A stretch of DNA of 64,000 nt from Lichtheimia corymbifera B2541 (lineage: Eukaryota; Mucoromycota; Mucoromycetes; Mucorales; Lichtheimiaceae), in assembly GCA_000697475.1 (NCBI GenBank), contig JNEU01001144.1:62001-126000 (forward strand), in the 5' to 3' direction. The translations under genes and the position numbers were made by a program. Of the stretch, positions 22,065 to 33,553 are shown piece after piece. Every line of letters starts with the position of its first letter. Within the stretch, counting starts at the first letter, position 1. The notes beneath the pieces are model-generated. The model ran no database searches. It saw only the letters and a program-made list of their open reading frames with translations, and was not told the DNA's origin.

Positions 22065-23474
22065 ATGGTATTCTACGACGGCGTCAAGTTTGCATGTCTT
22101 TCTTGTATCAGGGTAAGCACAAGGGAGAATGATGAATCATGTTGGGGAGGCGCAACAGCGGAGGATACTGTGGATGGGTGTGGGTGTGGTTGAGGAGAAA
22201 TGAGGAGAGTTAGGAACGACAAGGGGTTATGTGATGCGGGAGTAAGGGAGCACAACCACGAAGCGGAGCAAACACCATCATTCTGATATCAACGTTGGTT
22301 TACTTTAGGGACACAGGTCATCCAACTGCAATCATGTGGAACGGCCATTACTCGAAGTTCGAAAAAAAGGACGACCTGTAAGCCAATGTGCTTATTGCAG
22401 AGATTTACGCAAGACCAGACAAATCCATGCTAAATGTGCGTGCAGCAGCAAAAACAAAGGCAAGTACATACATCATGCACAAGAACGAGTTTCTCTTTAT
22501 TAGGATACCTCCATATTAATGAGATCAATTAGGCAATTCCCATTTGCTTACAACGACCACCCACAACAACAACAACAACACTGAGGAATACCATCAACTC
22601 GCCCATGCGCCTTCTATGCCTGCTGCAGCTGCTGCGGACAAGTGTACTTGTACGGAAAAGGCTAAAGTAGTCCATCTACCCCAAGAGCAGCAGGAATGTT
22701 GTGCAGCCACAATCACAAAGAAACGACCATCCCCCGTTGCCTCGGATGTGGATGATGATGAACATTATCATAAAAGACGACAACGACCCAAGGCAAAGGA
22801 ATACGCCGATGCCAATCACCCATCATCATCATCTCCTCCTCCTCCTTCTTGTGGACAACAACAACAGCAGCAGCAGCAACAACTTTCCCTTGCTATTACA
22901 GATTGCAACGTTGCACTTGATGAGTTGAGTCTGGATCCGACATCATTTGCATTATCACTTTTACTCTTACAGCAGTTTTGCAGTTCCACCATCATTATCC
23001 TCATCCACGACAGCCGCAGCTGCAACAACAGCATTGGTGGACTGCTGTGACAGTTTACTGCAACAGCAACAACAACAACAGCCATCTCCTTCCGAGTTTG
23101 CAGTGCCAACTTGTTCGTCGTCGTCTTGCAGCAATAATACCAGCAATAACAGCTCATCTCCTCCACCACTCTTTTATCCACAACAACAACAGCAATCGCT
23201 TTGTGGTAGTCTTATGCCACAACATACATGTGCCCCAGCAGCTTCTGGTACTGCAGCACGTACGCAGGGGGAATCTGTCATGCTAACCATCACACCCTTG
23301 TCAACAACATCATCGGCAAGTACCCGATCGCGTATTGTGACATGTTACTGCGGTGATACATGCTCATGTCCTGGCTGCTTTGTTCATCCACGCCAAGAAT
23401 GGTTTGCAGCACAAGCTGCTCTCCCTTCTTCTACCGCTTCTTCATGCTATAATGGCTCCTCCGACGATGAATAA
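22065..23474 (+). CDS. CUF1: Copper-fist transcription factor (CUF1/MAC1/ACE1 family)
   Basis: Exons: 22065-22112, 22309-22459, 22533-22923, 22973-23474, 363 residues. The first 40 residues are the copper fist: MVFYDGVKFACLSCIRGHRS then SNCNHVERPLLEVRKKGRPV SQC, with the Cys/His zinc site, the RGHRSSNCNH turn and the KKGRP minor-groove segment. A basic CXXC...CXC copper cluster follows (SQCAYCRDLRKTRQIHAKCA). The middle is Gln/Ser/His-rich. The C-terminus carries a second Cys cluster CYCGDTCSCPGCFVHP, like the C1/REP copper-sensing motif of Mac1 and Cuf1. Such factors switch copper uptake or detoxification genes in response to Cu(I). Intron 2 uses a GC donor (AAAG|GCAAGT at 22460). The third intron (22924-22972, 49 nt) is inferred from frame and from its ttactcttacag acceptor. 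Confidence 0.93.
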
Positions 23475-23910
23475 GACATCACGCTCCCTCTCCCTTAAAA
23501 ATAAATTGGATGAAAAAAGTAACATAGAAAATGATGGATCCTAGTTCATCTTGCAATTATGCAGCTCACGTACATTATCGTATCAGCCACTATGACATGT
23601 AGTTGTAAATGCAACACAATTAAACGCTTTTTCTAAAGGAAGAAAGGAGGGGTGGTGTGATGATGATTTCCCCTTACAGGCTCTTTATGAAACACCATGC
23701 ACAATGAAATAGCTACCTGTCATACAAGAATGATCATCATCATGGTGGCAAGGGTGGGAAAAGGGTGAATTGATACACAAACAGATCCCGAGATGCATAC
23801 GTTACAGCCTTTAAATCTCGCTAAGGAGTGTGGTGCTCATGTAAAGAAGAGTCACAAGGCATAGAAAAACTCATTCAATTTCATTTGATAGTATCATTTT
23901 CTTTTTAAAA
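23475..23910. other. Intergenic 3' region of the copper-fist gene
   Basis: About 435 bases containing the 3' UTR of the upstream gene and the sequence downstream of the U1-like locus. No gene supported. Confidence 0.5.
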
Positions 23911-24060
23911 GTGGAAGGCGGGGAATAGTTCAGCGAACCAAACTCTTCCCCAAAGCAAAAATTGTAGCCTCGAGACACCCCGAAGGATGTTCGCAGACAA
24001 GCGGCCACCGGGAGTGCAATGGTAGGCCATCTCGCTGTGTGCCCAGTCAGGTTGCGTTTT
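23911..24060 (-). ncRNA. U1 snRNA-like locus (variant, incomplete or pseudogene)
   Basis: Read on the minus strand, the locus contains, in U1 order: a hairpin GGCC(U)ACC/GGUGGCC (24028-24003) presenting the loop AUUGCACUCC, identical to the U1A-binding loop of U1 stem-loop II; a second hairpin GCGA-ACAUCC-UUCG-GGGUGU-CUCG (23994-23971), framed by the same GCGA...CUCG as human U1 stem-loop III; an Sm-type site CAAUUUUUG (23964-23956); and a 3' terminal hairpin GGGGAA...UUCCCC with a UUCG loop (23951-23920). A TATAAAA box (24075-24069) stands upstream. What is missing is the U1 5' end ACUUACCUG: the equivalent place reads AACGCAACCUG (about 24058-24048). Stem-loop I also cannot be found. The 3' half is strongly U1-like; the state of the 5' half is unclear. 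Confidence 0.55.
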
Positions 24061-24068
24061 CGCCCTCC

Positions 24069-24075
24069 TTTTATA
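24069..24075 (-). promoter_or_regulatory. TATA box upstream of the U1-like locus
   Basis: TATAAAA on the minus strand, about 15-20 bases before the presumed 5' end of the U1-like RNA. Spacing is slightly short for RNA polymerase II, which would fit a missing 5' segment. Confidence 0.35.
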
Positions 24076-24643
24076 GTTTTTTGGGGTCCCCAATTTTTCA
24101 CGAACGGGTTTTGAAAACAATGGATCGGGTACTCTGAAATCTTTCCATCACATTCCAGAGCCGTTTATTGGCCCACTTGGCACACACAGCTTGTGAAATG
24201 ACTTGCTTCATACGCCCTCTCTCTCTTTTTGGCCCCTCCACCCATCATCAGCATGATCCTCACTTTCTGCCTGCTCCAGCAGTCAAAAATATTCCTAGCC
24301 CTCTGAATTCATCCAAATAGCCTTCTCTTTTTTAATCATTTTACGTGCTATCCTCATATCCAACCCATGATAATCCCATACCAACATCCTGGAGATCGCT
24401 GTGTTGAAATATGCACGGGGCAACAAGGAACGTGTTCTTCAACGTGGCACATGCCTTCCAACCCAGTATGGCAACCAATTGATTTGTTCATGTGTGAAAG
24501 GCTTTATATCTTCAGTGCGAAAAGATGGGGAAAAAAGTGCGGATCAATAATGGGATATGATATGTACATGGATGTGTGTGCGTGTGTCGTTGTCATTGAA
24601 TGGGGTGGGGTGTAGATTGAAAGGTTGATGTGGAAAACTTGCT

Positions 24644-25027
24644 TTAGAGCATCAGATCCAATACTTGCAGGATAGCTAGGATCGACATTGTTAGTTTTCC
24701 TCTGCGTGTGCCATGCAAACCATCCATCATCCTAATTACCTCCTCCAACAAGTGCAAATGCAATGATACCAAAGGCCCAGTAGGTGATAGGGATATTGAT
24801 TGACTTTTTGTCTTTCTAAAGAGACGATAGCAATTCTCGTAAGTCATAGTTCTTGCACAGGTACCAAGAGTCATCACTTACCAGAGTAGACTTTACTTGG
24901 CCACGCTTGTTAATGTTGGCTTGGTAAACAGCATTCTTCTTGCGGATCGTGGGTGCAGTAGCCTAACAAGAGGCACATGTCAATGGTGATTGCAAGAGAA
25001 ATGGCGTAGAGAGCGTCGACTTACCAT
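24644..25027 (-). CDS. YSY6: RAMP4/SERP1 stress-associated ER membrane protein
   Basis: Four exons, minus strand: 25027-25025 (ATG only), 24962-24882, 24815-24740, 24675-24644, phases 0, 0 and 1, 63 residues. The sequence MATAPTIRKKNAVYQANINK RGQVKSTL, then KDKKSINIPITYWAFGIIAF ALVGG and a short tail, is a tail-anchored single-pass protein. The N-terminal basic part with NINKRGQV and the single C-terminal membrane helix match RAMP4 (yeast Ysy6). The protein sits at the Sec61 translocon and stabilises nascent membrane proteins under ER stress. As in eL38, the first coding exon holds only the start codon. Confidence 0.9.
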
Positions 25028-26990
25028 GGCGATGAGAATACAGAAAGGGAAGGAAACAAAGGTATGCTGGCATTTCCCGCCATGAATTGTACTATTATAG
25101 GATCACCCACAACGAGGCATTGTTTGATTGGCGGACTATGGACCTCATTTGTTACAGAATCGGACTTTGGTGTTGATTGCCTTATGCCATTCATGCATTG
25201 TTGCTATGTACAACCAGTGGCCAACGTCGTCCAGTAAACCATTTCTCATCCTTTATCTATATAAAAATAAAGCGTCTTTATTTCTTTAACAAGCTGCTAT
25301 TTCAAATGTTGCTTCTTTCATCATCCTTTATGTTTTGTGCTTGTCTTCTATTATTTGCTCAAGCTGCTTTAGAGATATCAAAGGGGAAAACTGCGATGAT
25401 GGATCGTATCATAGCAACCTTGGTTTATCCTTTACAACGGTTTAGAAATATGCACTGTGTCATTAGTGAAAGCCTTGCATGCAGCTACCATCGAAAATGA
25501 GATCAGGGATCTCGACAGCTGACATCTACTACTCACCTAGGAGAATCAAAAACCACTTTCATGCTCACAGCGCTCGTGAGATTTGTTATGGCAAACTTGA
25601 TGACAACTTACGGAGGTAAATATAGATCGAACTTGGCATGTCTTTCTTTGTTAGCCAAGTATGTTTAGAGAAGGATATCGATGTTTTAGGAAAATTAAAT
25701 ATTAGCATGAAACAACGAAAGGCGTAATCGATCAAGCCATATAGGCGATGATCTTGTTTCAGTTTAAGATGACTTGGGCTTGCGCCGTCAACTACTACTT
25801 GATCACGCTTACACCGAGTATATTTAGAACAGAGCAATTAGATTTCTACATAGTTCCCATTTATGGTCATGACATTGATTGTTGGCATTCGTTTGTTGTT
25901 GCCTCCCAAGATTGCTTTTCGTGACATAGATGATATTATGACAAAACCATATCCAATATACCACACCATCCCATCACTGCCTATGCAATAATTGCCATTT
26001 TCGATTGTCGGATGCTGAGCCGTATCGTTACAATGCGCGATGACAACAGTGTTTCAAGTGTTCCAGGTTATAGATGTTACTGCTTAATATGTATTCTTGC
26101 AATATAAGCATCTTGACAAAAGACCTCTGGAGCCATGATGGCAGTAATACCCGCAGAGGAACAACCTTGAGATGACCATTTTGCCACTTTACGATGACTA
26201 AACGTCGATATTGTGTTATATCACAGCATGTCATGTGCAGCGTTATCGATGATGATGGTGTGCGTTTGAAGAACAGGATATATACTGACGCGTGACATGT
26301 ACCGGCTAATCCACATATTTGGATAGAAAGGATTTTAGGTTTTCCTGAGCAATGCAAAGAAAAGATTAATGCTGTTCTTTAGACCCGCCTCGTGCAGCAA
26401 CATGCAGATGCTGGGTGTTGTGTATGTATACGAAAACCCCCCTATCCTGATCTAATGTGTCCATTGTGCATGATGTGAATTTGTGTAGGCACAAAAACAC
26501 AGAGACATATACGTTGCAATGATGTTGGTGTATGCAAGTGTCATTGTGCACCCTCACAATACACGTCTGCAGCATGCCACCTTTGAGCACATGGACATGG
26601 GTGTGCCGATGTTATACGCTGCAGGCACATTTATGTATACACACAGGCGTAGGCTTTGTTATTCGTTTGCTGCAGCATAAGGGAGTCTAACCAAAAGCTA
26701 TGAAAGGGAGTACCTTATTCGGGCATTTTTCCATTTGGTTTTACAAAAGTGGAGACGCATATAACGACCATCGACCCAAAACCATCCAAACCAACACATC
26801 TCTTCCCTCACAGACCCTTCGCATTATCATCAGCAACCCCCATTGATCCAACACACTCCCCCTCCTCCGTCGCCACCCCTGTTATTATAGCTCACCAGGT
26901 CTCAGATTAATAACCTTTCTCTTTCGCATACGTCTACCTCTCACTCTTTTTACCCTTGTTTATCCCTCCTTTGTGACCCTACCATATATC
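25028..26990. other. Long intergenic stretch, no supported gene
   Basis: Nearly 2 kb between RAMP4 and the amino-acid transporter. Short frames occur on both strands. One minus-strand stretch near 26165-26080 reads SAGITAIMAPEVFCQDAY, vaguely like a kinase APE segment, but neighbouring kinase motifs are not in place. The last 200 bases (26790-26990) are C/T-rich and look like the transporter's promoter and leader. Confidence 0.45.
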
Positions 26991-28758
26991 ATGGCGATGC
27001 ACAACGATTCAGCAAAAATATTACATGCACCATCGCCACATGTATCCATCCATAGCGAAAAACCAACAGGCAGTGGTCTTGAATCTGGAGGCGAGACTGG
27101 TGTAGCTGTTTCGGTTCAACAAGTGGAACATGTACCAGAGGGTACTGCATCACCCGGTAAAGCTCTCTTCATGCTTCTCAAAGCTTTTGTGGGCACAGGT
27201 GTCATTTTCTTGCCTGGATCGTAAGTTGAACAGCATACATACATGAAAAAGGTTAAAATGAAACTGACATTCATATTTCGTTTGTCTACAGGTTCGTGTC
27301 AGGTGGCCTAGTCTTTTCGATCTGTCTAATGATATTTATTGCCTCCGTTTGCTTGGTCGCCTTTCAAATGCTGATATATGCCCAACGTCAAGTGGGTGGC
27401 TCGTACGATGCCGTAGGTGAACGGCTTTATGGTCCATGGTTGCAGCACATTATCAAGTTTTTCTTGTGTTTATCACAAATGGGTTTTGTGGCATCGTATT
27501 TGATTTTTATTTCACAAAACATTGGTCTTGCTGTTGATCATCTTTCCAACTGCACGTCATCACTCGATTCCAAATACTATATCTGGATGGTTCTCGCCAT
27601 CATTATACCCATTACTTGGGTGCGGAAGATTGCACGACTTTCATGGTTCGCCATCATTGCTGATGTCTTCATCTTATTTGGCTTGATCTGCGTGCTTTAC
27701 TTTTCAGCCGCACAAATTGCACAGCAACATGGCCCAGGGCCCAACTTGCAAATGATCAATGGCCAAGACTTTGCACTTATGATTGGCACAGGTATTATTT
27801 CTTCATCCATTCTGGCCATTTTCTCCCAAATTAATCCAAGGAATCTTGTTTCTACAGCTGTATTTTCCTTTGAAGGCATTGGCATGGGTACGTATATGAG
27901 ATCAAAAAAGCATAAAAGAGAGTTTTTGGAGGAGTGAGGAGTGAGAAAAGGGGGGTTTGGCGGTATACAGATCTGTATATCCCCACTTTGTTTGTATCAA
28001 TATGGCCACAAGATCTGTGATTTATTATCTGACGCCATCATTCATTCCGCATACCCTATAGTGATACCCATTGTTGAAGGCATGAAGGATCCTGACAAGT
28101 TCCCAATGGTGATGAATTTGGGTCTCCCCATTGTGGGCTGCATTTTTGTCCTTATTGGCGCTATTGGATATTCCGCTTTTGGTGACAATACGTATGCGAG
28201 CGTGGTAGCCAACCTGCCTGCCGTGCCCCTGTCCACTGCCGTTCAGCTCCTATATGCGTTGGCCATGATTCTCACTTCACCCTTCATGTTATACCCTGCA
28301 TTGACCATTATTGAGCAAGGCCTTTACGGCAAACATGGTCTTTTTGGATACCACAGTGGACGTCTATCACTGAAATGGAAGTGGATCAAAAACTTTACGC
28401 GTTCCATGGTCGCTGTAGTGTGTGCTATTGTAAGCTTTGGTGTTGGTCCATCAGGGCTCGACAAGTTTGTGGCTCTTGTGGGGTCAGTTGCATGCATGCC
28501 GCTTTGTTTTATTTTCCCTGGTAAGTATTTCCCACCACCACGCCAACCATGTTTGTATATGTACTTAATCCATCGATATATATGTTTATAGGCATGTTCC
28601 ATTACAAAGTAACAGACAACAAATGGAAGCGTATTGGTGACGTTATCATGACATTGTGGGGATTTGGTATTACCATCTACACAATGTATGTAAATATCCA
28701 CTCGTGGGTCTCTCCTTCAGTACCCAATCGGCCCACACCCGATACTTGCCCAGCATAG
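26991..28758 (+). CDS. AVT3: Vacuolar amino-acid transporter, AAAP family (AVT3/AVT4-like)
   Basis: Five exons: 26991-27220, 27292-27791, 27858-27887, 28062-28520, 28592-28758, phases consistent, 461 residues. After about 55 hydrophilic residues come the first membrane helix motif KALFMLLKAFVGTGVIFLPG and about ten more hydrophobic helices, including AVFSFEGIGMVIPIVEGMKD, which is diagnostic for the AVT3/AVT4 and SLC36-type branch. These are proton-coupled carriers; AVT3 and AVT4 export neutral amino acids from the vacuole. The 66-nt intron at 27792-27857 is in frame without a stop, so an unspliced reading would insert 22 residues. Splicing is preferred because it restores the family sequence IGTAVFSFEG. 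A second in-frame ATG lies two codons downstream of the chosen start. Confidence 0.93.
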
Positions 28759-29246
28759 ATTTCTTAAGATTATTGTATACAAGCTATACCCCTCTGCCAA
28801 CAAGAGTGAAAAAGCGATCATCATTCTTTATATATCTTGTCAACATATATGGCTAGGGTATATTCTCCTTTATTCGCTTCTTTGTTCTTTCCTCTCGCAA
28901 TTCCTTCCTCCTTTTCCCCTTACTGAAATGCGTTTCATTATCATACGCACTTTGCTATCCTGTAGAGAAAAAACCGTTGTATTAACCACTAATCATTACA
29001 CATCTCCCGCTTTGTCATTCATAAAAATATTTGCCCTCCTCTCCGAATCATCCCAATGACAGTTTTTATACTGGTGTAGGCGGTCTAATTCGTTTAATCG
29101 TTCCATGTGCGAGAAGAATGTAATAATGGGATGTGTATCGAGTGTAAGGCGTGCATGGCGGGTGGATGTGTGTGTATAGAGAAAATTCGGGAGATTGATG
29201 ATGGTATGGCATGGTGGTGTGTGGTGGTAGTTGTAATCGGCGAATT
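28759..29246. other. Convergent 3' region
   Basis: About 490 bases between the stops of the transporter (plus) and the B56 gene (minus). No gene supported. It is expected to hold both polyadenylation regions. Confidence 0.55.
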
Positions 29247-32091
29247 CTAATAGCTGTGCCATGAACATGTTTCAGAGTCGTCATCGTCAGAAACTTGATG
29301 ATCGATTGCTTCTTTTTCGTTAGCGGTGACAATGGTGGCGGTTGTACTATCGGTTGTAGGCTGTACAGACGGGGTATCGGGATCATTATTAGGTGGAACT
29401 TGATTTTTGTCGTAGGGTTGTTGAGAATAAAGAGGATTATTGTTGGTACTGCTTTCGCTGCCAGCGTCAACGGTGGTCGTCAATGAACTATTGGACTTGT
29501 CACTACGATAAGCTTCCACAGCTCAATTCATGCGAGACAAACGCCCAATCCCAATTTCACTCGCAGATACTTACTGTATCACTGGATGATGTGTTACATG
29601 CACCACTATCACCACTACCATTTTGTGCAGCTTGAAGCTTGAGTTTCCTCCATAGATCTTCCTTGTCCTGTCGACGTTTTTGTGTGCTAAACATAGAAGA
29701 AAGAACACAGAAATATTAGCCATCTTATCCAACAACAGCATCCTTTGCTGCATACTCACTTCTCATTTTCCTTGATATAGCGTTTGATACAATCATCAAA
29801 AAGCTCAGGATTCAACTCCATCATGATGCGTAGAGCGTCTGAAACAAGGTCGTGGATCACCCTATGACGGTAGGCAAAGTAAATCATGCATCCTTGATAC
29901 TGCTTTCCCTCTCGCTTCAAGCACTTACCGATTCCAATGGCCCTTGGAATGTCGATATAAAGCTGGAAAGACGACTGGCATGACGGCCTCGATATTATCT
30001 CCCATGAGGTTCACGATGTATTCATTGTTCCAATAATAAAGAGCACGTTCAGCAACCTAAAAAATGAATGTGGTTACAATCCCGCTATGATGATCACATG
30101 CGTAATATACCTGGAAATGTGGGCTGGATACACAAGAGCCGAGACGCTGGAATAAAGGCACCATGATCTTTTTGAATTCGATAGCATCCGTAACATCCAG
30201 AATCTCCTCCATTTCAGTCAAGAACATCACTTCCTTAGCACTATTGACTTTGGGCCAATATCGCAGTAACCCCATGACGATCTAACATTGCCCCAATTAG
30301 TCATCCTTGCATACACATTCATCTTGATATATACCTCAGTTGTCAATGCTGGATCCTTTTCTAGGAACTGGACGACACAGTATGCCAATTGAGGATGATA
30401 TAGGGATAACATTGATGGCTTGTGCAACGGTATTAAGACACGGAACAAAAAGGTCTTATGCTCATCTTTGAGTGGCAGCGCAAATCCATTGATGATGCTA
30501 TTATATGGCAGATATTCAGCGCTTAATCAACATGCCTACTCCATATGTGGTATTCTTACCTTCCCATGATTTCAAGGAGCTCTGCAATACCATTAAACTT
30601 CTCCGTTTCATAGATGTATTGGAAAAAGATGTTGCTGATGGATCGACGTATGAATGCACGCAGTCCAAGGAACTTGCCATAGATACGGTGCAAGATCGTT
30701 TTGAGAAAATCCCGTTCGCGTGGATCCTCGCTATCAAAGAGCTCCAACAACTATACATGCATATGACCAAAGCTTTGTCAGCCAATGGATGGACAATCTC
30801 TCAAATACCATTGCATACCTGTAATATAAACTTTTGATCAATGTATCGTTTGGCTACTTGAGTGTTGAAGTCAGGTGATTCCACGAAGCGTAAAAAGAAT
30901 TCGTACACCAGTTGTAAATGGGGCCATGCAATCTCCAATACAGGTTCCTCTTCATCTGCATCAGCTCCTTCTGCAATGGTTTTGATTTGGGGTGAAATCG
31001 ATCGGAAAGTATTGACAGCAAACTAAGCATAAATGTGAATCAATTACCATCCACTATGATATCCCACCCCCTTAAATCACTTACCATCCGAATCACATCT
31101 GGATACAACATATCAGTGATGACGCCTCGTCCAGTAGCCACAAACTCCAGCAATTCCTGTAGCGCCTGACGCTTGATCTCCTTTCCACGCAAGTCTTTGG
31201 CTGGATCGTTGAAATCAAACATGATTTGGCATTGGCCTAGCTTCCTCATAAACAATTTTTGTCGCTCAGCAGGGGCTACCTCTATATGCAAACTCATTAG
31301 AACCTATGGAATATGCACACACACATATATACACTTACCATTAAAGCGTGGTGTTGGTTCCAATTCAACATGATCTTGTTGAGCAATAAATCTTGAAGAT
31401 CTTTGCCTTCGTGGTGTCTTAACAACAGGGATTGTATCTTTGGGAACACTGGGTGGTAGACGATGGTTGCTAGCGCTAGCCCCGGCTTTCGGTAAATCTG
31501 GCATTTTCCCTCCTGATGCTGCTGCCGTTGTCGTTGCCGGTTTGGATGCATGCTGTTGCTGGAGTAAAATTGGATACTTAATAAGTAAATGATATGAAAC
31601 TGTGAGGGAGAAACAAGACAAGTCTGGGTCGGCATAGTGATAAGCGATGCTTGGGAAAATGAGACGATGTGATTCACATCACAAGCAAGGTACGCTTCAC
31701 CACGATATAGCATAACAACGTCGCTTTGCTTGCCGTCTTTTTCCTTGGTCACTCATAGAGCACTTGCCGTATCCCGTCTCCTGCCTGCTATCTTATTACC
31801 GTACCTGCTGTTGTTGTTGTGTTATGGCATCGGTTGATAAAGAGGGTTGTGATTGTGAAGTTGCTTTCTGTTGCTGATTGGCATTGTTGGAAGAACGTTG
31901 TTGTTGCTGTTGCTTGGATCGAGATTTGGAGTCTCCTTGATTCTGTGATTTGCTTCTAGAAAGCTGAGAGAAAGCATAGTGAGCGTGTCTGTAGGAGTAG
32001 CGTGCAAGAGACCAGATCATGAGAGAAGGGCGTCGTTTGCAAAGGGTTCTGATGTGTCATTACGTACCACGCCCTTTAGACCTTTCATCAT
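29247..32091 (-). CDS. RTS1: PP2A regulatory subunit, B56/B' family
   Basis: Twelve exons, minus strand: 32091-32068, 31963-31805, 31558-31339, 31281-31085, 31022-30819, 30750-30560, 30497-30335, 30281-30111, 30056-29929, 29861-29760, 29686-29575, about 29495-29247, about 639 residues. The start gives MMKGLKGV, then a Gln/Ser/Asn-rich segment typical of fungal B56. The B56 fold begins at [20 protein letters not shown]. It continues with [20 protein letters not shown] and [20 protein letters not shown], then [20 protein letters not shown] and [17 protein letters not shown]. Later come [20 protein letters not shown] and [14 protein letters not shown]56 subunits direct PP2A to substrates (LxxIxE motifs) in mitosis, septation and stress. 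The last splice acceptor, in the non-conserved tail, is the least certain. Confidence 0.95.
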
Positions 32092-32937
32092 TTTGCCGGT
32101 ATATTGATAGTGAGAGAGAATACAGTTTCAAAGAAAAGTGTATGCAATGAATGAGGCAAGGAAAGTAAAGAAAGAGAAAAGAGCAAGTAACAAAAAGAGA
32201 AGTGGAAGAGAGAGAAACAGGCGTGCAAGGTGGGTTCAGCTATGCTGGCATGAAGTTACCGTACATGGTTGCCTCTCCGATATGTGGCATGCTTTGATCC
32301 AACTATATAGCCCTATCAACATAATGAGCCTTGTATGATTAACTAAACCATGCACATGATGCTCCAGGAGGGTCATAGTAACGCTACTTTCTTTAACCCC
32401 TTTTCATTCGCTTATTGCTTAATTCATGGTGCACCCTTCTTCGGAGACAGAGGCTTGTGGTATTGTTAGCATTGTGTACCGTAATACAACTTGGCGCCAA
32501 AAGTGCGTGCCACTCCCAGAGCCTTTGCACACTCAAATGTATAGCAATCCATATCCAAGATCCATCATTGGTAGTATCTAATACGCCGCAATAAAGTGTT
32601 ACTGCGGAGCAACATTAACATTCTCTTACATCTACTCCAACTTTTCCGGAGATCATTCCCAAACAATTAAGTGATCTCTAGATTCACAGGAGAATTCACT
32701 ACTACCACCACCGCTATCCGACCCATGTTATATATGAAGAAAGCAGGTATTGGATGGGGAAAAAGAATGGGACACTACTTGCTGCTGGCTGCATGATGAT
32801 CATGATGATTATGAATGAATAAAACATTGATGCATCTCTCTCGTCCACCAAGCTCTTTTCTTCCACCATCATTTAGAATATAGTAGATCCATCCACAAAA
32901 GTAATCATGCAAATGTTATGTATTCAAAATAAAGCTA
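32092..32937. other. Intergenic stretch upstream of the B56 gene
   Basis: About 845 bases. GA-rich leader sequence lies at about 32155-32225. No gene supported. Confidence 0.5.
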
Positions 32938-33553
32938 TTATTCACTGTCTGAAACATATATGCCATCTTCATACTTTGCTTGACTATTCGTTCCGCTCCA
33001 CGATCCATAGTCACCAGGGACAGATGCTTGAGGACTTTCCAAGGATTGACGCAGATGCTCTGTTTGTGTGCGTTGCACTTCGTGCAAATCGACAGCTTCC
33101 TCATCGTAGACACCTTTTAATGTGCTGCGGTAAAATGATGACCGAAAAGCGGTATTTTTACGGCCATCATCCAAGTCCTTTTGTTGTTGATTTTTGCGAG
33201 ACGACCTGATTTTGAGGAGATATGCTGAGGTTTCATTCGCGTGTGTTGTCATTGATTGGTCAACCCTGATCATCTTCTGCACGCGTTGATCTTGCAGCAC
33301 GAGATGCAACACGGCATTGATGTCATCCTGGTGGGCAGCAGAAGGCCAGTAGTTGATCGATTTTTCTCCTCTTTGCTTCTCGTGGGTATGCCTCCTTGCT
33401 TACAACTGCCAAATGTTTCATGTGTTGATATGTTGAACGGATCCATTTTGGTGTCTCGTATTCATCCAGATTTATATCATGATTTTGATGAGACGTAGGT
33501 GTACTTGTCAAATCAACTGTTTGGTCTTCTTCCAGTGCATGCTCGGCGTGCAC
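32938..33553 (-). CDS. Hypothetical protein fragment with a frame break at an A-run
   Basis: Two adjacent minus-strand frames look like parts of one protein. The upstream one (33553-about 33362) is acidic then basic (EEDQTVDLTSTPTSHQNHDI ... KEAYPREAKRRK). The downstream one (about 33361-32938) reads NYWPSAAHQDDINAVLHLVL to the stop. They meet at a run of five A (33361-33365 on plus as T), where a one-base change joins them. No family is recognised; the basic PREAKRRK stretch could be a nuclear localisation signal. The 5' end was not found, so this may be the C-terminal part of a larger or decayed gene. Confidence 0.35.

Noticed and set aside
22816..23181. Minus-strand open frame of 121 codons
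   Set aside because: It is the antisense of the Gln/Ser repeats of the copper-fist gene.
27888..28061. Extra exon in the amino-acid transporter (frame continuing through 27888-27937)
   Set aside because: Family sequence GMVIPIVEGM is restored only by splicing 27887 to 28062; the intervening frame ends in a stop.
30505..30837. Plus-strand open frame of 110 codons
   Set aside because: Antisense of conserved B56 exons, whose protein sequence is unmistakable.
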